Source of the DNA: Ichthyophonus hoferi
Lineage: Eukaryota > Opisthokonta > Ichthyosporea > Ichthyophonida > Ichthyophonidae
Direction: 5' to 3'
Assembly: GCA_002751075.1 (NCBI GenBank)
Contig: NAOQ01000760.1
Location: 1-18,234 of the forward strand
Length of the DNA stretch: 18,234 nt
The notes beneath the pieces were generated by a model. It was not told the origin of the DNA and did not search any database. It was given only the letters and a program-made list of their open reading frames with translations. Of the stretch, positions 1-10,016 are shown piece by piece. Each line of letters opens with the position of its first letter. The first letter of the stretch is position 1. Position numbers and translations under genes: made by a program.

Positions 1-1237
1 GCAATGATATAGTAAAGTACATACATGGGATGTGATAACCAGGATAGTCATAACATATTTCGGACAGCTAATATAAGCATAACTTGGCATGTTGACTTGA
101 TAGTATATGAATTTGTTAAATTTACTGTTCTTGTCGCATCTAGATAAATACACAATGTGAAAAACTTTTATAGTACAAATTAATTAATGATTCAAGAATA
201 GACCATTAACCATCTTTGCTTAATTAATTAATTAAGAATTAATTTAGCAAATAAATTATATTTAGAAACTGTGAAAGAGTCCTGCCTAGAGATCCCTTTT
301 CTTTTTTTGGCACTTGTACTGAATAAAAAAATGCCTTTATATTTAACTTCCTATTTAAGTTTCACCCATCATTCAAAAATAAGTGAGACAATAATTAGAT
401 AGGCTGAAATCGGCAACTCCCTTCGTTATAGAATGACTTGAAAGTAAGTCCCTTTAAATGCATATTTAACAATTTATAATCTCTATCAGCACTGATACAA
501 CAATCGAGAGAGATATCATAGATTAAGGAACCGTCTAATGAAGTAGTCTTTCATCACCTTAACTCGTTTTTCCTTAGCAAGTTCCTAGTTTCTTTTTATT
601 ACCTTCTGATTTACATTAGTTGGCCTACAAGTGGATATATATGATATTCACAAAATTTCAAAAATAATTTCTATAGATCAACCATCATTACCAAGCCTTT
701 TTCAACTTGTCTTTCGTGACTTAAACTTGATAGCAAAAGTGGGAGATATGATTTTCTTTGGTTACTGGCTAATATTTATTAAATTGGCGCAGATATGTAC
801 ACCTACACACACTTATGCATTTATTATATATATAAACAACCATATATTTATTATACTCGCACTGGCAGGCGCATATTTACATATTCGTGCAAGTACAAAT
901 ACTCTAACAATGGGATCTAAAATATTACACTGTTTTGATAAATGCCCAACACAAGCGGGATTGAAAGAAAACAATTTGTGAAAAATATTGCAACTGTCAC
1001 CATAAGATTAACGCTGGGGTAATTGAATGAGACTGTCATTAGCGTCTGTATGATGTAAGCATGACACTCAGAAAACACGTAAGGATTTTTTATTGAAAAA
1101 TGATTGAAAATTTATGATCAATATATTAATATATATTTAAATTATGTACTCAGATCATAATGGAAAAATATTTCTAAAATGCCATTGAAATGGTTCTAAA
1201 AAATCTATTTGCTTATAGATAAATAAAGCTTTGGCAT

Positions 1238-1580
1238 TTAAGTTGTTTTTCTTGGGACAAGACAATTTGGTGTCTTAACAAAGCAATTTCTATTTATAAT
1301 TAACAAAGATAACCAGTAACCACCTCTTACCACTACCATAACTTGTTTTTTCACTATCTCTGTTCCTACGCTCTCTATTCTAATTGCGTCGAAAAAACTA
1401 TTAGCATTTTCAAAGTGTATTGGTGCTATTTTTTCAATATCTATTATTCCTAATAAACCATTTGATCTGATAAATACCTGTATTGATGTTCTAATGACCT
1501 ATAACTCTGTTTGTAGAGTTCATTTAGAATTGGATTTGCCCAAGCTCCAGGATATCTAAAGACCACGTGTTGTATAAATC
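1238..1580 (-). other. unresolved coding-like island
   Basis: Two overlapping minus-strand frames read like protein. One is open for 87 codons from 1498 down to a TAA at 1238-1240. It is preceded by an AG at 1499-1500 and contains stretches such as HFENANSFFDAIRIESVGTE. About three quarters of its codons begin with a purine, which is typical of real coding DNA. The other, roughly 1580 to 1450, includes YPGAWANPILNELYKQ and could end at a CAG|GTATTT donor-like site near 1477. The frames overlap and do not join into a consistent exon pair, and I recognise no family. It could be an exon of an unknown minus-strand gene, a decayed gene, or chance. Confidence 0.25.
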
Positions 1581-2312
1581 AACTCGTGTTGTAGTGATTG
1601 TCATAAATTGATTATTATCACTGATAATCATACAATGGTATATTTCAAACGTCAAGACATCAACACATCAATATTGTCAAATGTGCTTGGTCCCTTTACA
1701 TGTGATGCCACAACTGCGGCACATGGATCAATTCAAGGCGTCTGGATTAAGATTCAGAAATCATCTTCGGTTTCAACACATCAGAATTGACAGAGATGTG
1801 ATTGGTCCTCGGTGGTACAGCAGAATCGCCAGGGTAACACAAGGGCCATTTCAAGTAGTTTATCATTGTATTTTGTATGTATTTCTTAACGGTACTTCGT
1901 GATGTATTTATTGGTTAACTATTTATCCATTTATAGATGTACACCTATTGGTAGGTGTAAGGCCGTAACTTAGTAAACAAGCATTTAAATTAGTATAACC
2001 AATCATATACATATTTACATTTCCTTTTTTAGAACTGATAATATGGGCGCTTAAAATATATGCCTTTAATTAGATAATTGGTATCATCTATGCCTAGCTA
2101 GCAAAGGAAGTTTTCAGAGATAAACCGGAGTATTAAAGAAGTCCTTCTGAAATGCAGAAGGAACAAGTTTTACAAAGCATGTTTATTTGTGCTATTGGAA
2201 ATTATGCTTGCGGGGGAAATTTATGTATTTAGGTGTAAACTTAATCGAAGTTTATAAGCATTAGTCTTAGCTTTGTAGCGATCAGAACAACTTGCAAGGG
2301 TATATTGTAAAA

Positions 2313-2500
2313 ATGTCAGGAAATAGTGCTACTGGGACTCCTCTAAACCAATGTGAAACGACTTAAAATAGAATTGGAGCCCTTAAGTTCAACAGGCAGT
2401 CACAATGCTGTAGTCTCCACATCGGAAGATCAAACGTGCGTTGATGCTATTTCACCATCACCACAGTTACAACAGTTGCTAAAAGTGGAGGGCAATATAG
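2313..2500 (+). other. possible first exon or gene fragment with a frame slip
   Basis: An ATG at 2313 in good context (AAAAATG) opens MSGNSATGTPLNQ and stops after 17 codons. The next frame (+1) then reads KRLKIELEPLSSTGS and continues in a Ser/Gln-rich, regulatory-protein-like composition to about 2494. No AG acceptor lies at the switch, so the two parts cannot be joined by a normal intron. This could be a decayed gene, a base error in the assembly, or chance. Downstream at 2610-2740 all three frames are open, which gives no further help. No family recognised. Confidence 0.22.
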
Positions 2501-3451
2501 ATCATATAATACAATATTACTACAATATTTTGCTTATGTTTTGTTTGTTCAATTTGAAGGTTATCAAAACAAAGGGGAAGCAGTTGGTAGCATTTTTTGT
2601 TTTTTGAAACAGTTTGAACTGAGAAGGATTTTGTTTTTGTTAAACATGGCACAAGAGGTGTCTCAAAGCTATTGCCCACCTCTTATCAGCAACAATGGCA
2701 GCTTGCCAGGGTGGTTCAGTAACTTTTGCATAAAAATAAAATAACCTTTGTAAAATATCATGAATACTTTGAAACAGATTTAGATATTTTACAAAACAAA
2801 TGTCATACCAAAAAATAAAGTCTGAAAATAATCAAATTTATCTAACCATTCCCTAATTAATAAATATCTAAATATATGTATTTCAATTAAAAAAACATTC
2901 ATACATACTTGTTTTAACATTTTAAAAATACAAATCTATATTTATATGCATGTCTCTATATCTTCCAACTTACATTCTTTGACAGTTGACTATACATACG
3001 GACATACAAATATAATTTGCCCGCCTCTATAGGCCAGTGCCCAAGTATACATGTGGTTATTATAATCTTGCGTATGGTGTTTACCTGATAAGCTGTCTCA
3101 ACCCTTTCTCCCATCGCTTTTCCTGTCATGTATGTTTGTCTTTTTTTATTTTATTTGTATAGATATTTTTTAAACTGCTTTAACTTGTCGTATTTTATTT
3201 ACTAACTTTTATTGCTATTTGCATATTACTACGACTTATATTATAATACAACCATTCTAAATTCTCAAAACTGCAAAAAACTCTGGAAGGTGTAGTCCTT
3301 ACTTGGTATATAACATTTATTGTTGATGCTGCTGTAAGAAGTAAGACACCAAGTATATCAGCAATCATCCCTTTACAGGAAGAACAGAAAACTAATGATT
3401 ATATGTTATTATAGAGACAAAAGCGTAAATATTAGTAATAATAGTTGTATA

Positions 3452-3479
3452 TTTACTGACCCTGAGCTTGTATATTCAG
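3452..3479 (+). other. putative branch point and acceptor of a 5' leader intron
   Basis: TTTACTGAC at 3452-3460 resembles an intron branch site and is followed 18 bases later by TTCAG (3475-3479), nine bases before the cyclophilin ATG. This is what the 3' end of an intron in the 5' untranslated leader would look like. The donor is not identified. An upstream coding exon joining in phase is possible, because the frame upstream of the ATG stays open back to about 3429, but it is not required: domain 1 already begins at the usual cyclophilin N-terminus. Confidence 0.4.
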
Positions 3480-3488
3480 ACCGCCAAC

Positions 3489-6400
3489 ATGACTAACCCA
3501 CGTGTGTTTTTTGACATCGAGATTCAAGGAGAGAAGCCTCGCAGAATCACTTTTGAACTCTTTGCGGATGTAGTAAGTATTCTGTTTTCATTGTGGTGCA
3601 AACTATTCATTGTCTAGTAGTGCACGCACCTTACCATTGTAATCTAGGTCCTCTTACGCTTTTTCGGGTTTTTTTTCTGTTTTCCATTTTTACCCACCAT
3701 ATTCATTTGCCCCAGTAGTCCCACTTTCCTTATACCGCTGTATAGATTGCTTCAGCTGAAATGTTCGACTCCTTTTCAGGTTCCCAGGACCGCTGAGAAC
3801 TTCAGGGCACTTTGCACAGGTGAAAAGGGAAAGGGGAGCAGTGGAAAGCCTCTTCACTTCAAGGGATCGGGATTCCATCGTGTTATTCCTGGTTAGTTAG
3901 CATGCATTTATTAATTGTCTCTTTTCCTTTTTAATATGCATATCCATATATATTCACTCCTCCGTTGGGAGGATATAATGGCTTTCTGTTCATTATAAGG
4001 CGAGATTGTCTACCCCAATTTAACTTATATTACATTGTAACCTTAAACCAGCTGTTTGAGCCATACCATGGTAGAGTTGAATACACAGTATATCATACTC
4101 CATACTATATCATGCAATATCAGATTTTGGTGAGGTTTTTAGGGTCGATACGTATACAACAATTTATATGAACACATCTGCTCTTATTTAATTGGACGGT
4201 TTCAACTTTGTTTTATTTTTTATTTTTTAACTGGCCCTCCGTCTGGCCATAGATGAAAAACATTGTCTTTCTTGCTGGTTATTGCAATTAAATTTTCTAC
4301 AAATGGTTTAAAGTACTTACCTGATATAGTTATCGAGCTGTTAGCTGTATCTAAATGGAGAGGCTTGGCCAATCCACCTTGTCTGTTTAACAGTTAATTT
4401 TCATAATGTTAAAATGACGGCCTGGTCACGTGCGAGTTTACCATTGCTAACTACAGCTCTTTCAACCTTTATCCTCACTTCTATCTATCGAAACACAATG
4501 CATTGCCGATATCTTCCACCGTTGGATTATCTTGATCTCCATAGACTTTATGTGCCAGGGTGGAGGTATGTTATTGGTACTGTATTATGATCGATCTACT
4601 CTCTATATCATAGACTTTTCACAGTTCCAATGCAGCACATCTCCATTTTTTGGAATAGGTTCTAATTCGCTTTATTTAACTTTAGAATATGCATTATTAG
4701 GCAGTACAATGCAAAGCATGGCGAACCATTCACATGGAGTTGACTATGATTAGATGCTAATGCTTGGATGGTTTCAGACTTCACAAGGGGCAACGGTACC
4801 GGAGGAGAGTCCATTTATGGTAATAAGTTCAAGGTAGGTTGGGTAATTGGGTGGTGTATGTAAAACAAAAAGCATGCAATATATATATTCTTGATATATT
4901 ATCTATGGGACATAACTCTCTATAATGTAGCACAAGCAAAAAAACGATGATATTATAAAAAGTGGACAATGCTGGACGTTATCAATGCTGCCTTTTTTGT
5001 GTGTAGGTCGTTGCTATGTATATATGTGATAGTGCTATGTAGCTGGATAAGATAAGATTGAGGCACTCACAGTCATTTTGTGATGCAGGATGAGAACTTT
5101 AAGCGTAAGCATACTGAGTCGGGTCTTCTTTCCATGGCCAATGCTGGACCCAACACCAATGGTTCTCAATTCTTCATCACTACAGCTATAACCAGGCACC
5201 TGGACGGTATATAATCATTCACTCCATTTCTCTAGCAGTTTTACTTTATATTCTCCTTTGCATATTTTACCAATTTATGTATATACATACATGTTCTGTG
5301 TTAGTTGATATTTGAATGATGTGAATTTAATGTGTTAGTATAACCAATAATATTGAAGGTACTTCTACTCAATACTTTTAGTCTGGAATGCTTTCAATTT
5401 AATTATATTACTGGCTGTTGATTATGTATAGATAGATAGATAATCCGGCTCATTGGGGCAAATGTTAATCTATGGTTATAATTCACAAAAAAATAGTCAC
5501 GGATGGAATAAACATGATAGCTTCATGCTAATGGTCTAGATAGCACAATTAAATCAAAAGGTTTTGGACTGTGTTCATTTACTTTCATTTTCGCTTAATA
5601 TTTCATTTAATAATCTATCGTATAATATAGAAGGAAAACCACGGACCCGTATCAATATTAGGTATGATATGATAGATAACCTTTAGAACGGGAGAAAGAA
5701 GTGTGAAGTTATGCTATTATACGTATACCCTATGATCACTCTTTTATAACTAAAAGCAGATCAAGCCACCTTTGTTCATCTATGTTGTCCTCTCTTCACA
5801 TCGCAATATAGTGTAAAATCCAATATCCTTTCATGATGTATAATAATGGTAGCTGTGGGACTAATACCCACTTTCATGGCTATAGGCAAGCACGTGGTCT
5901 TTGGCAAGGTGATTGATGGCATGGATGTTGTCAGAGATATGGAGAAACAGGTATATGATACTTTTTGTGTTGTTTGACGTTAGTTTTTATATATTTACCT
6001 TTCAAATATTTGCTTCAAACCATTACGTCGTTTAGTCGCCAATGTACTTGGTTTGAATTGCGAGTTTTGTTTTTTGTGTTCGGTTTTATGTATTTTGTAT
6101 TTGTATTGAGATATAACTAAACATCGGAATAGCTGTGACTTGTTATTTTTATATAAGATACATATATGCTATGCGTTCTTTTGAAGGGACCCAGTGGATT
6201 CAAGGAGTGAATATATATACATTGTAACTGCCGTAACCCCAAGATTAATATGTACAATAAAATAATCAATGGGAATAAATAGCATAATTATAAGTAGTGA
6301 GTAGTTCGACACAGATATTTAGAAATATTGATAGTAGATAATAAGCCCATACACTACTATTGCATAGCAATGATTATATAACCGCACTTGACTGGTTGTA

Positions 6401-9400
6401 CTTATTATTACACATATGCCAGGGTACTTCAAGCGGAAAGCCTAAAAGGAAAATCACCATTGTGGACTGTGGAGAGCTCTCGGCATCTAAGGGAGTTAAA
6501 CGATCAGCCGAAGGTAGATATTATGCATTGCGGCATGTTTTGTATGTCTTTCTGGATATGTATAGATTCGTCTTCTTTTATGTTTGTATGTATATACGTA
6601 TATCTCTATACATGACGCATCAAACTCTTCTACTATCTGGATTCACTGCTGTGCATTCACCACATTCACTGTACTCATAATATCTGACCTTAATTTTCAT
6701 CTTACAAACCATCCATGCACGTATATCATACCTCTACTAATCACCTTTATTATAATAATACAGCCGAGGCATCTACCCCCGCTGCCAATGCCAAGCCCAA
6801 GGTGTTCTTCGATGTGATGATTGGCTCACAGCCAGCTGGAAGAATTGAGTTTGAGTTGTTCTCAGATATTGTGAGTGGCAAACGCATCAGATCCTTGTAT
6901 GGTGTCTGTTTAAATGCCTTTATAATTAAGGAAGCGCTTGTTAGATTACAAAAATATTTTTATTGGTATCGGTAGGAACTAAATATATAACTATCGATAA
7001 TATGGCATTATTATTCCAATCCATTATGAGAAGATGAACAATATTCAAACATGGCATTCTTTTTTTCTATTCGTAACATGCCTTTATACACAAGAGACCA
7101 ATGTTATACAATGGCACTCGGGAAATTTAATGCCAGGCTAATATCAGATCTCAATAGCTGTGGCAAGCTCGTTTCCGAAATATTTGATGCAATCCATTAA
7201 CAATGGCTCGGTTTTTCCCATGACAGAGCTTTGTGCAATGTAGAGAGGATGGCAAAATAATTTTATGTTACATATAGATAGATAGATACAAACAAGTCTT
7301 ATTCCCGGACCTGCATTTTCTGTTGCGGTTATCTTTATTTGCGTATTATGCTATGACAGGTTCTTACACGACTGTTTTGTTCTTTATATTATATATAGAA
7401 ATATATACATGAATTATTGGAATCTTCATTGTTGATAGTTTAACCATGATTTAGTGATAGCCAATGGACAGCCATAGAGTAGCATTTTAAAAATTATACA
7501 TAAAATATTCTGTTTTTGGGATTGTAGTATTCATATAGTCTCAGAAAAACCGACATCAATATTCAAACCAGGTTCCGAAAACAGCCGAGAACTTCCGGTG
7601 CCTTTGCACTGGAGAGAAGGGAATGGGCAAAATGGGAAAGCGCTTGCATTATAAGGGTTAGTCTATTGGTTGTTTGCCTTCTGTTTATATTTTAAATTGT
7701 CTTTTCTATACTGTTTCTGTTGCTGTATTTTTTTTTTTGGTGTAAAATGTAATTTAAAAGAGTAAGCCAAGATGCACTATGAAAGCAATGAAAGGTTAAT
7801 TCATGAATATGCCTAGTATAGTGGGTTAGGCAAGTACACTAATTGGAACAGTTCTTAGTAACACACTCCTTTCCCGTTGCAGGCAGCAAATTCCACCGAG
7901 TGATCCCACAGTTTATGCTTCAAGGAGGAGGTAAGATTCCCTTCACTTCTTGTTATGTTTGGCTTTTAAAAAGGTTAGTGTATTTTAGGGAATATGTGAA
8001 GTGTGAATTATATTATATTATTCATCGTTTTATTTATTCACTCTCGATATCTTTAAGAACGCGAAGACCCTTATTAACCTTTGATTTGACATTTATATTA
8101 TTGGGATGGAGTTAAAGTGTGGTTAAATTATAATCAAACAAAAGTCATAATAGATATGTAAATACTTATTACAAATTCTCTTTTATGTAGTTTACGACAC
8201 CCTAATTAGAAATGCATTGTGAATGTAGATAAATTTTGAAATACCATTTCAAACAAAGTGTAATATGTCCGGTGGAGTTTGCGTATAGGATTAACCTTCC
8301 TTTTATCTCTAGACTTCACTGCTGGCAATGGTACTGGTGGAGAATCTATCTACGGTGCCAAATTCAAGGTATGTTGTTGTATGTATGTACTAACCTTATT
8401 GATAGGGGCATCCTATTTTGGAGCTGGCGTGGTAAGATATATATGAGACTTGGATTCCTGGGCATATAAACCAACGTCACGATGGTAGATTTGGCTTTTT
8501 CAAAACAGAATCATACTGACTTTAGGAAAGATTCAATTCATAATTTATGTTACAATCACATACAAATATTAAGTTATGTTTCTCTACTAGTAATTTCTTG
8601 GACTAAATGTTTTTATTACTGTAGTGCAATGTATTTTCTTTAAAACCATATTTTACTTTTAACATACACAAATAGCTTAATGCATTATTGTGAGAGAATC
8701 TTTATTCTCAGCCAACCCAATAGGAGCTACTTTGGTATTACCATGCTAAAATTCGTATGCAAAAGTGATCAAATTTCTTTCAAATCGCAGGCAATTCATT
8801 TATGATGATATATGCAAATACATCTATCTATACATGAATCAAATTTCCAGCCTTTTTGCTTTGGAACTTGGCTCCAAGACATAACTTTTTAAAATGGTTA
8901 TCAAGTATGGTCTTTGAAGTAATATGGCTGACGTCAATCGACACCCTTTTCCATTTCTTTGTTTACTTTTTTACCAGGACGAGAACTTCAAGCGCAAGCA
9001 TACCGAGCCAGGTCTGTTGTCCATGGCCAACTCCGGTCCCAACACTAATGGATCTCAGTTCTTCATCACCACTGTCAAGACTTCTTGGTTGGATAATAAG
9101 CACGTTGTGTTTGGCAAGGTTACCAAGGGAATGGAGATTGTCAAGAAAATTGAGAAGCTAGTATGTATTTCTCTTTCTCTTTCTCTTTCTCTTTTTCACG
9201 TAGAGTACAAGGACTGACCTCACTAAATAAAACTGCTTTATAGTGATATGGGATACATACAAGGTTAAAAGATAAGTACCAGTATTGTTCAATTGGCCTT
9301 GGTTTTTACACCCGCCTTTGCTTGATTGGAGATTTATTTAACTATACCTAGTTATGTAATTATATATCTAGAAAAACACAGCAAGGAAGCTGGCAATAAA

Positions 9401-9564
9401 TATAGACACTATATAGAAATGAGAGTACAAGTGCTAACTACAGCGTACCACAGGGCACTGACAGTGGCAAGACCAAGATGCCCATTACAATCACAGATTC
9501 CGGTGAGCTCAAGGCTAGTGACTCCGCCAAGAAGCAGAAGACTGGCAGCAAATTGATCATGTAA
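3489..9564 (+). CDS. tandem (double-domain) cyclophilin, peptidyl-prolyl cis-trans isomerase
   Basis: Exons: 3489-3572, 3780-3891, 4545-4565, 4778-4833, 5089-5206, 5886-5950, 6423-6513, 6764-6870, 7572-7656, 7883-7930, 8313-8368, 8978-9160, 9454-9564. All introns are GT-AG, all junctions are in phase, and the total is 1137 bases (378 residues plus TAA). Cyclophilins catalyse cis-trans isomerisation of X-Pro bonds and help proteins fold. Domain 1 spans residues 1-171 and domain 2 about 194-361, joined by a 22-residue Ala/Ser/Lys-rich linker; a basic 17-residue tail follows. Both keep the catalytic FHRVIP and QFFIT blocks and the divergent-loop insertion CTGEKG. The start was chosen because [10 protein letters not shown] fits the normal family N-terminus. 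No signal peptide or membrane segment is seen, so the product is probably cytosolic or nuclear. Most cyclophilins carry one such domain, so the fusion is the odd feature. The alternative of two separate genes is less likely: no stop ends exon 7 in the spliced frame and exon 8 has no start codon before domain 2. Confidence 0.92.
4545..4565 (+). other. 21-base microexon (exon 3) carrying active-site residues
   Basis: The exon lies between an ATAG acceptor (4541-4544) and a GTATGT donor (4566-4571). It supplies two bases of D66, the codons FMCQGG, and one base of D73. Both flanking introns are phase 1, so leaving the exon out keeps the frame and joins P65 directly to D73. That would delete F67, M68 and Q70, which line the isomerase pocket. 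The equivalent residues in domain 2 lie inside a larger 48-base exon. Confidence 0.85.
5431..5442. repeat. short GATA microsatellite in cyclophilin intron 5
   Basis: Three tandem GATA units inside the 679-base intron between exons 5 and 6. A second short ATAG run lies at 7274-7288 in intron 8. Both are simple repeats with no gene content. Confidence 0.7.
6514..6763 (+). other. junction intron 7 between the two cyclophilin domains
   Basis: A 250-base intron with GTAGAT donor, a CTACTAAT branch-like site near 6734 and a TACAG acceptor. It is phase 1: G of exon 7 plus CC of exon 8 gives Ala183. It separates the tail of domain 1 ([14 protein letters not shown]) from the linker leading to domain 2. 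If retained, the domain 1 frame runs on for 55 more residues to TAA at 6678-6680. An ATG at 6715 is in frame with exon 8 and would add a 16-residue leader to domain 2. No AATAAA is seen in the interval. This position is where an ancestral intergenic space between tandem genes would have been. Confidence 0.85.
6764..9564 (+). other. cyclophilin domain 2 (exons 8-13)
   Basis: Linker end, domain residues about 194-361 and tail 362-378. Active-site equivalents are R252, F257, M258, Q260, A298, Q308 and F310. Trp318 (in TSWLDNKH) is kept, so ordinary cyclosporin sensitivity is inferred. The divergent loop is present (GMGKMGKR). The first redox Cys is kept (C230, with an extra C228), but the second is Ser358 in the string TDSGEL. 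DENF through KIEKL is one 183-base exon, whereas domain 1 splits it in two. The tail ([14 protein letters not shown]) resembles the sequence after domain 1 (SASKGVKR), which suggests both copies descend from one gene with a basic tail. Confidence 0.88.
9171..9196. repeat. CTCTTT microsatellite in cyclophilin intron 12
   Basis: About four CTCTTT units start ten bases after the exon 12 donor (GTATGT at 9161). It is a simple pyrimidine repeat within an otherwise ordinary 293-base intron. Confidence 0.8.
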
Positions 9565-9827
9565 ATACTATAAATCCTTCCAACCTCCCATAGGGTTTGC
9601 TCTTACTTGTTCAAAGGTTTTTCTCTATTATCAAGGGAACTCAGCTCCCATGATATAGTTCAAGAGGAAGTGGATGCGCTTAGATTCTGTCTGGAACCAA
9701 AAGCATGGATTTAGGGACCATTAAATTTATCTCCTGAAATTGCTAATTAGCTTAGTAATTATTTTCAATGTTAGTTATATAATGATATTGATGACCTTAT
9801 ACCAAAGAGGTGGAATTTAATATTAAA

Positions 9828-9843
9828 AATAAAAATAAATAAA
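9828..9843 (+). terminator. candidate poly(A) signal cluster of the cyclophilin gene
   Basis: Three overlapping AATAAA hexamers lie about 265 bases after the cyclophilin stop codon. This is a reasonable place for 3' end formation, but in AT-rich DNA such hexamers also arise by chance. Confidence 0.45.
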
Positions 9844-9994
9844 GGGACGCTCTTCTGAAACAAGAACTGGCATATAGGGTTGGAGATTGACTAAACCATA
9901 AGATGAAACCACCTAACATTGATGTAGACCAGAACGCTGTATGTGTAGATGTGGTCTTTATGGAAGATAACGTTTGGGCTTGTTTAATATTCTA

Positions 9995-10016
9995 TTTTTT
10001 TTTTTAAAAAAAAAAA
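9995..10016. repeat. perfect T11A11 palindrome
   Basis: Eleven T followed directly by eleven A form a 22-base perfect palindrome in the 3' flank of the cyclophilin gene, about 150 bases past the poly(A) signal cluster. It could extrude as a hairpin or exclude nucleosomes, or be simple slippage. No flanking duplication was seen. Confidence 0.8.

Larger units (their letters stand above)
1..3488. other. left flank, mostly non-coding
   Basis: AT-rich DNA upstream of the tandem cyclophilin gene. It contains many short A/T palindromes (for example repeated TTAA units near 221-236) and no open frame whose product I recognise. A plus-strand open frame at 631-981 (GTG start) is the longest; its product is rich in I, F, L and Y as expected of random AT-rich sequence, and no motif was seen. 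Two patches with more protein-like composition are listed separately (about 1238-1580 minus, 2313-2500 plus). No tRNA, rRNA or mobile element was recognised. Confidence 0.6.
3489..6513 (+). other. cyclophilin domain 1 (exons 1-7)
   Basis: Residues 1-171 plus the start of the linker. Active-site residues equivalent to human cyclophilin A R55, F60, M61, Q63, A101, Q111 and F113 are R62, F67, M68, Q70, A108, Q118 and F120. The position of W121, which contacts cyclosporin A, is His128 in the string TRHLDGKH. Cyp40-type cyclophilins also have His here and bind cyclosporin more weakly, so reduced sensitivity is inferred. The seven-residue divergent loop (GKGSSGKP) is present together with C40, E83 and C168, the residues tied to redox control in plant divergent-loop cyclophilins; even the numbering matches. 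Two introns are not shared with domain 2: before D66 and within G131. Confidence 0.88.

Noticed and set aside
631-981. 116-codon plus-strand open frame from a GTG
   Set aside because: Composition is dominated by I, F, L and Y as expected of AT-rich DNA; no motif, no ATG start and no splice partner.
6715-6975. Open frame starting at ATG 6715 as the start of an independent second cyclophilin gene
   Set aside because: Not chosen as the primary model because its first 16 codons are the end of a well-formed intron, with a branch-like CTACTAAT and a TACAG acceptor. It is kept as an alternative in the findings.
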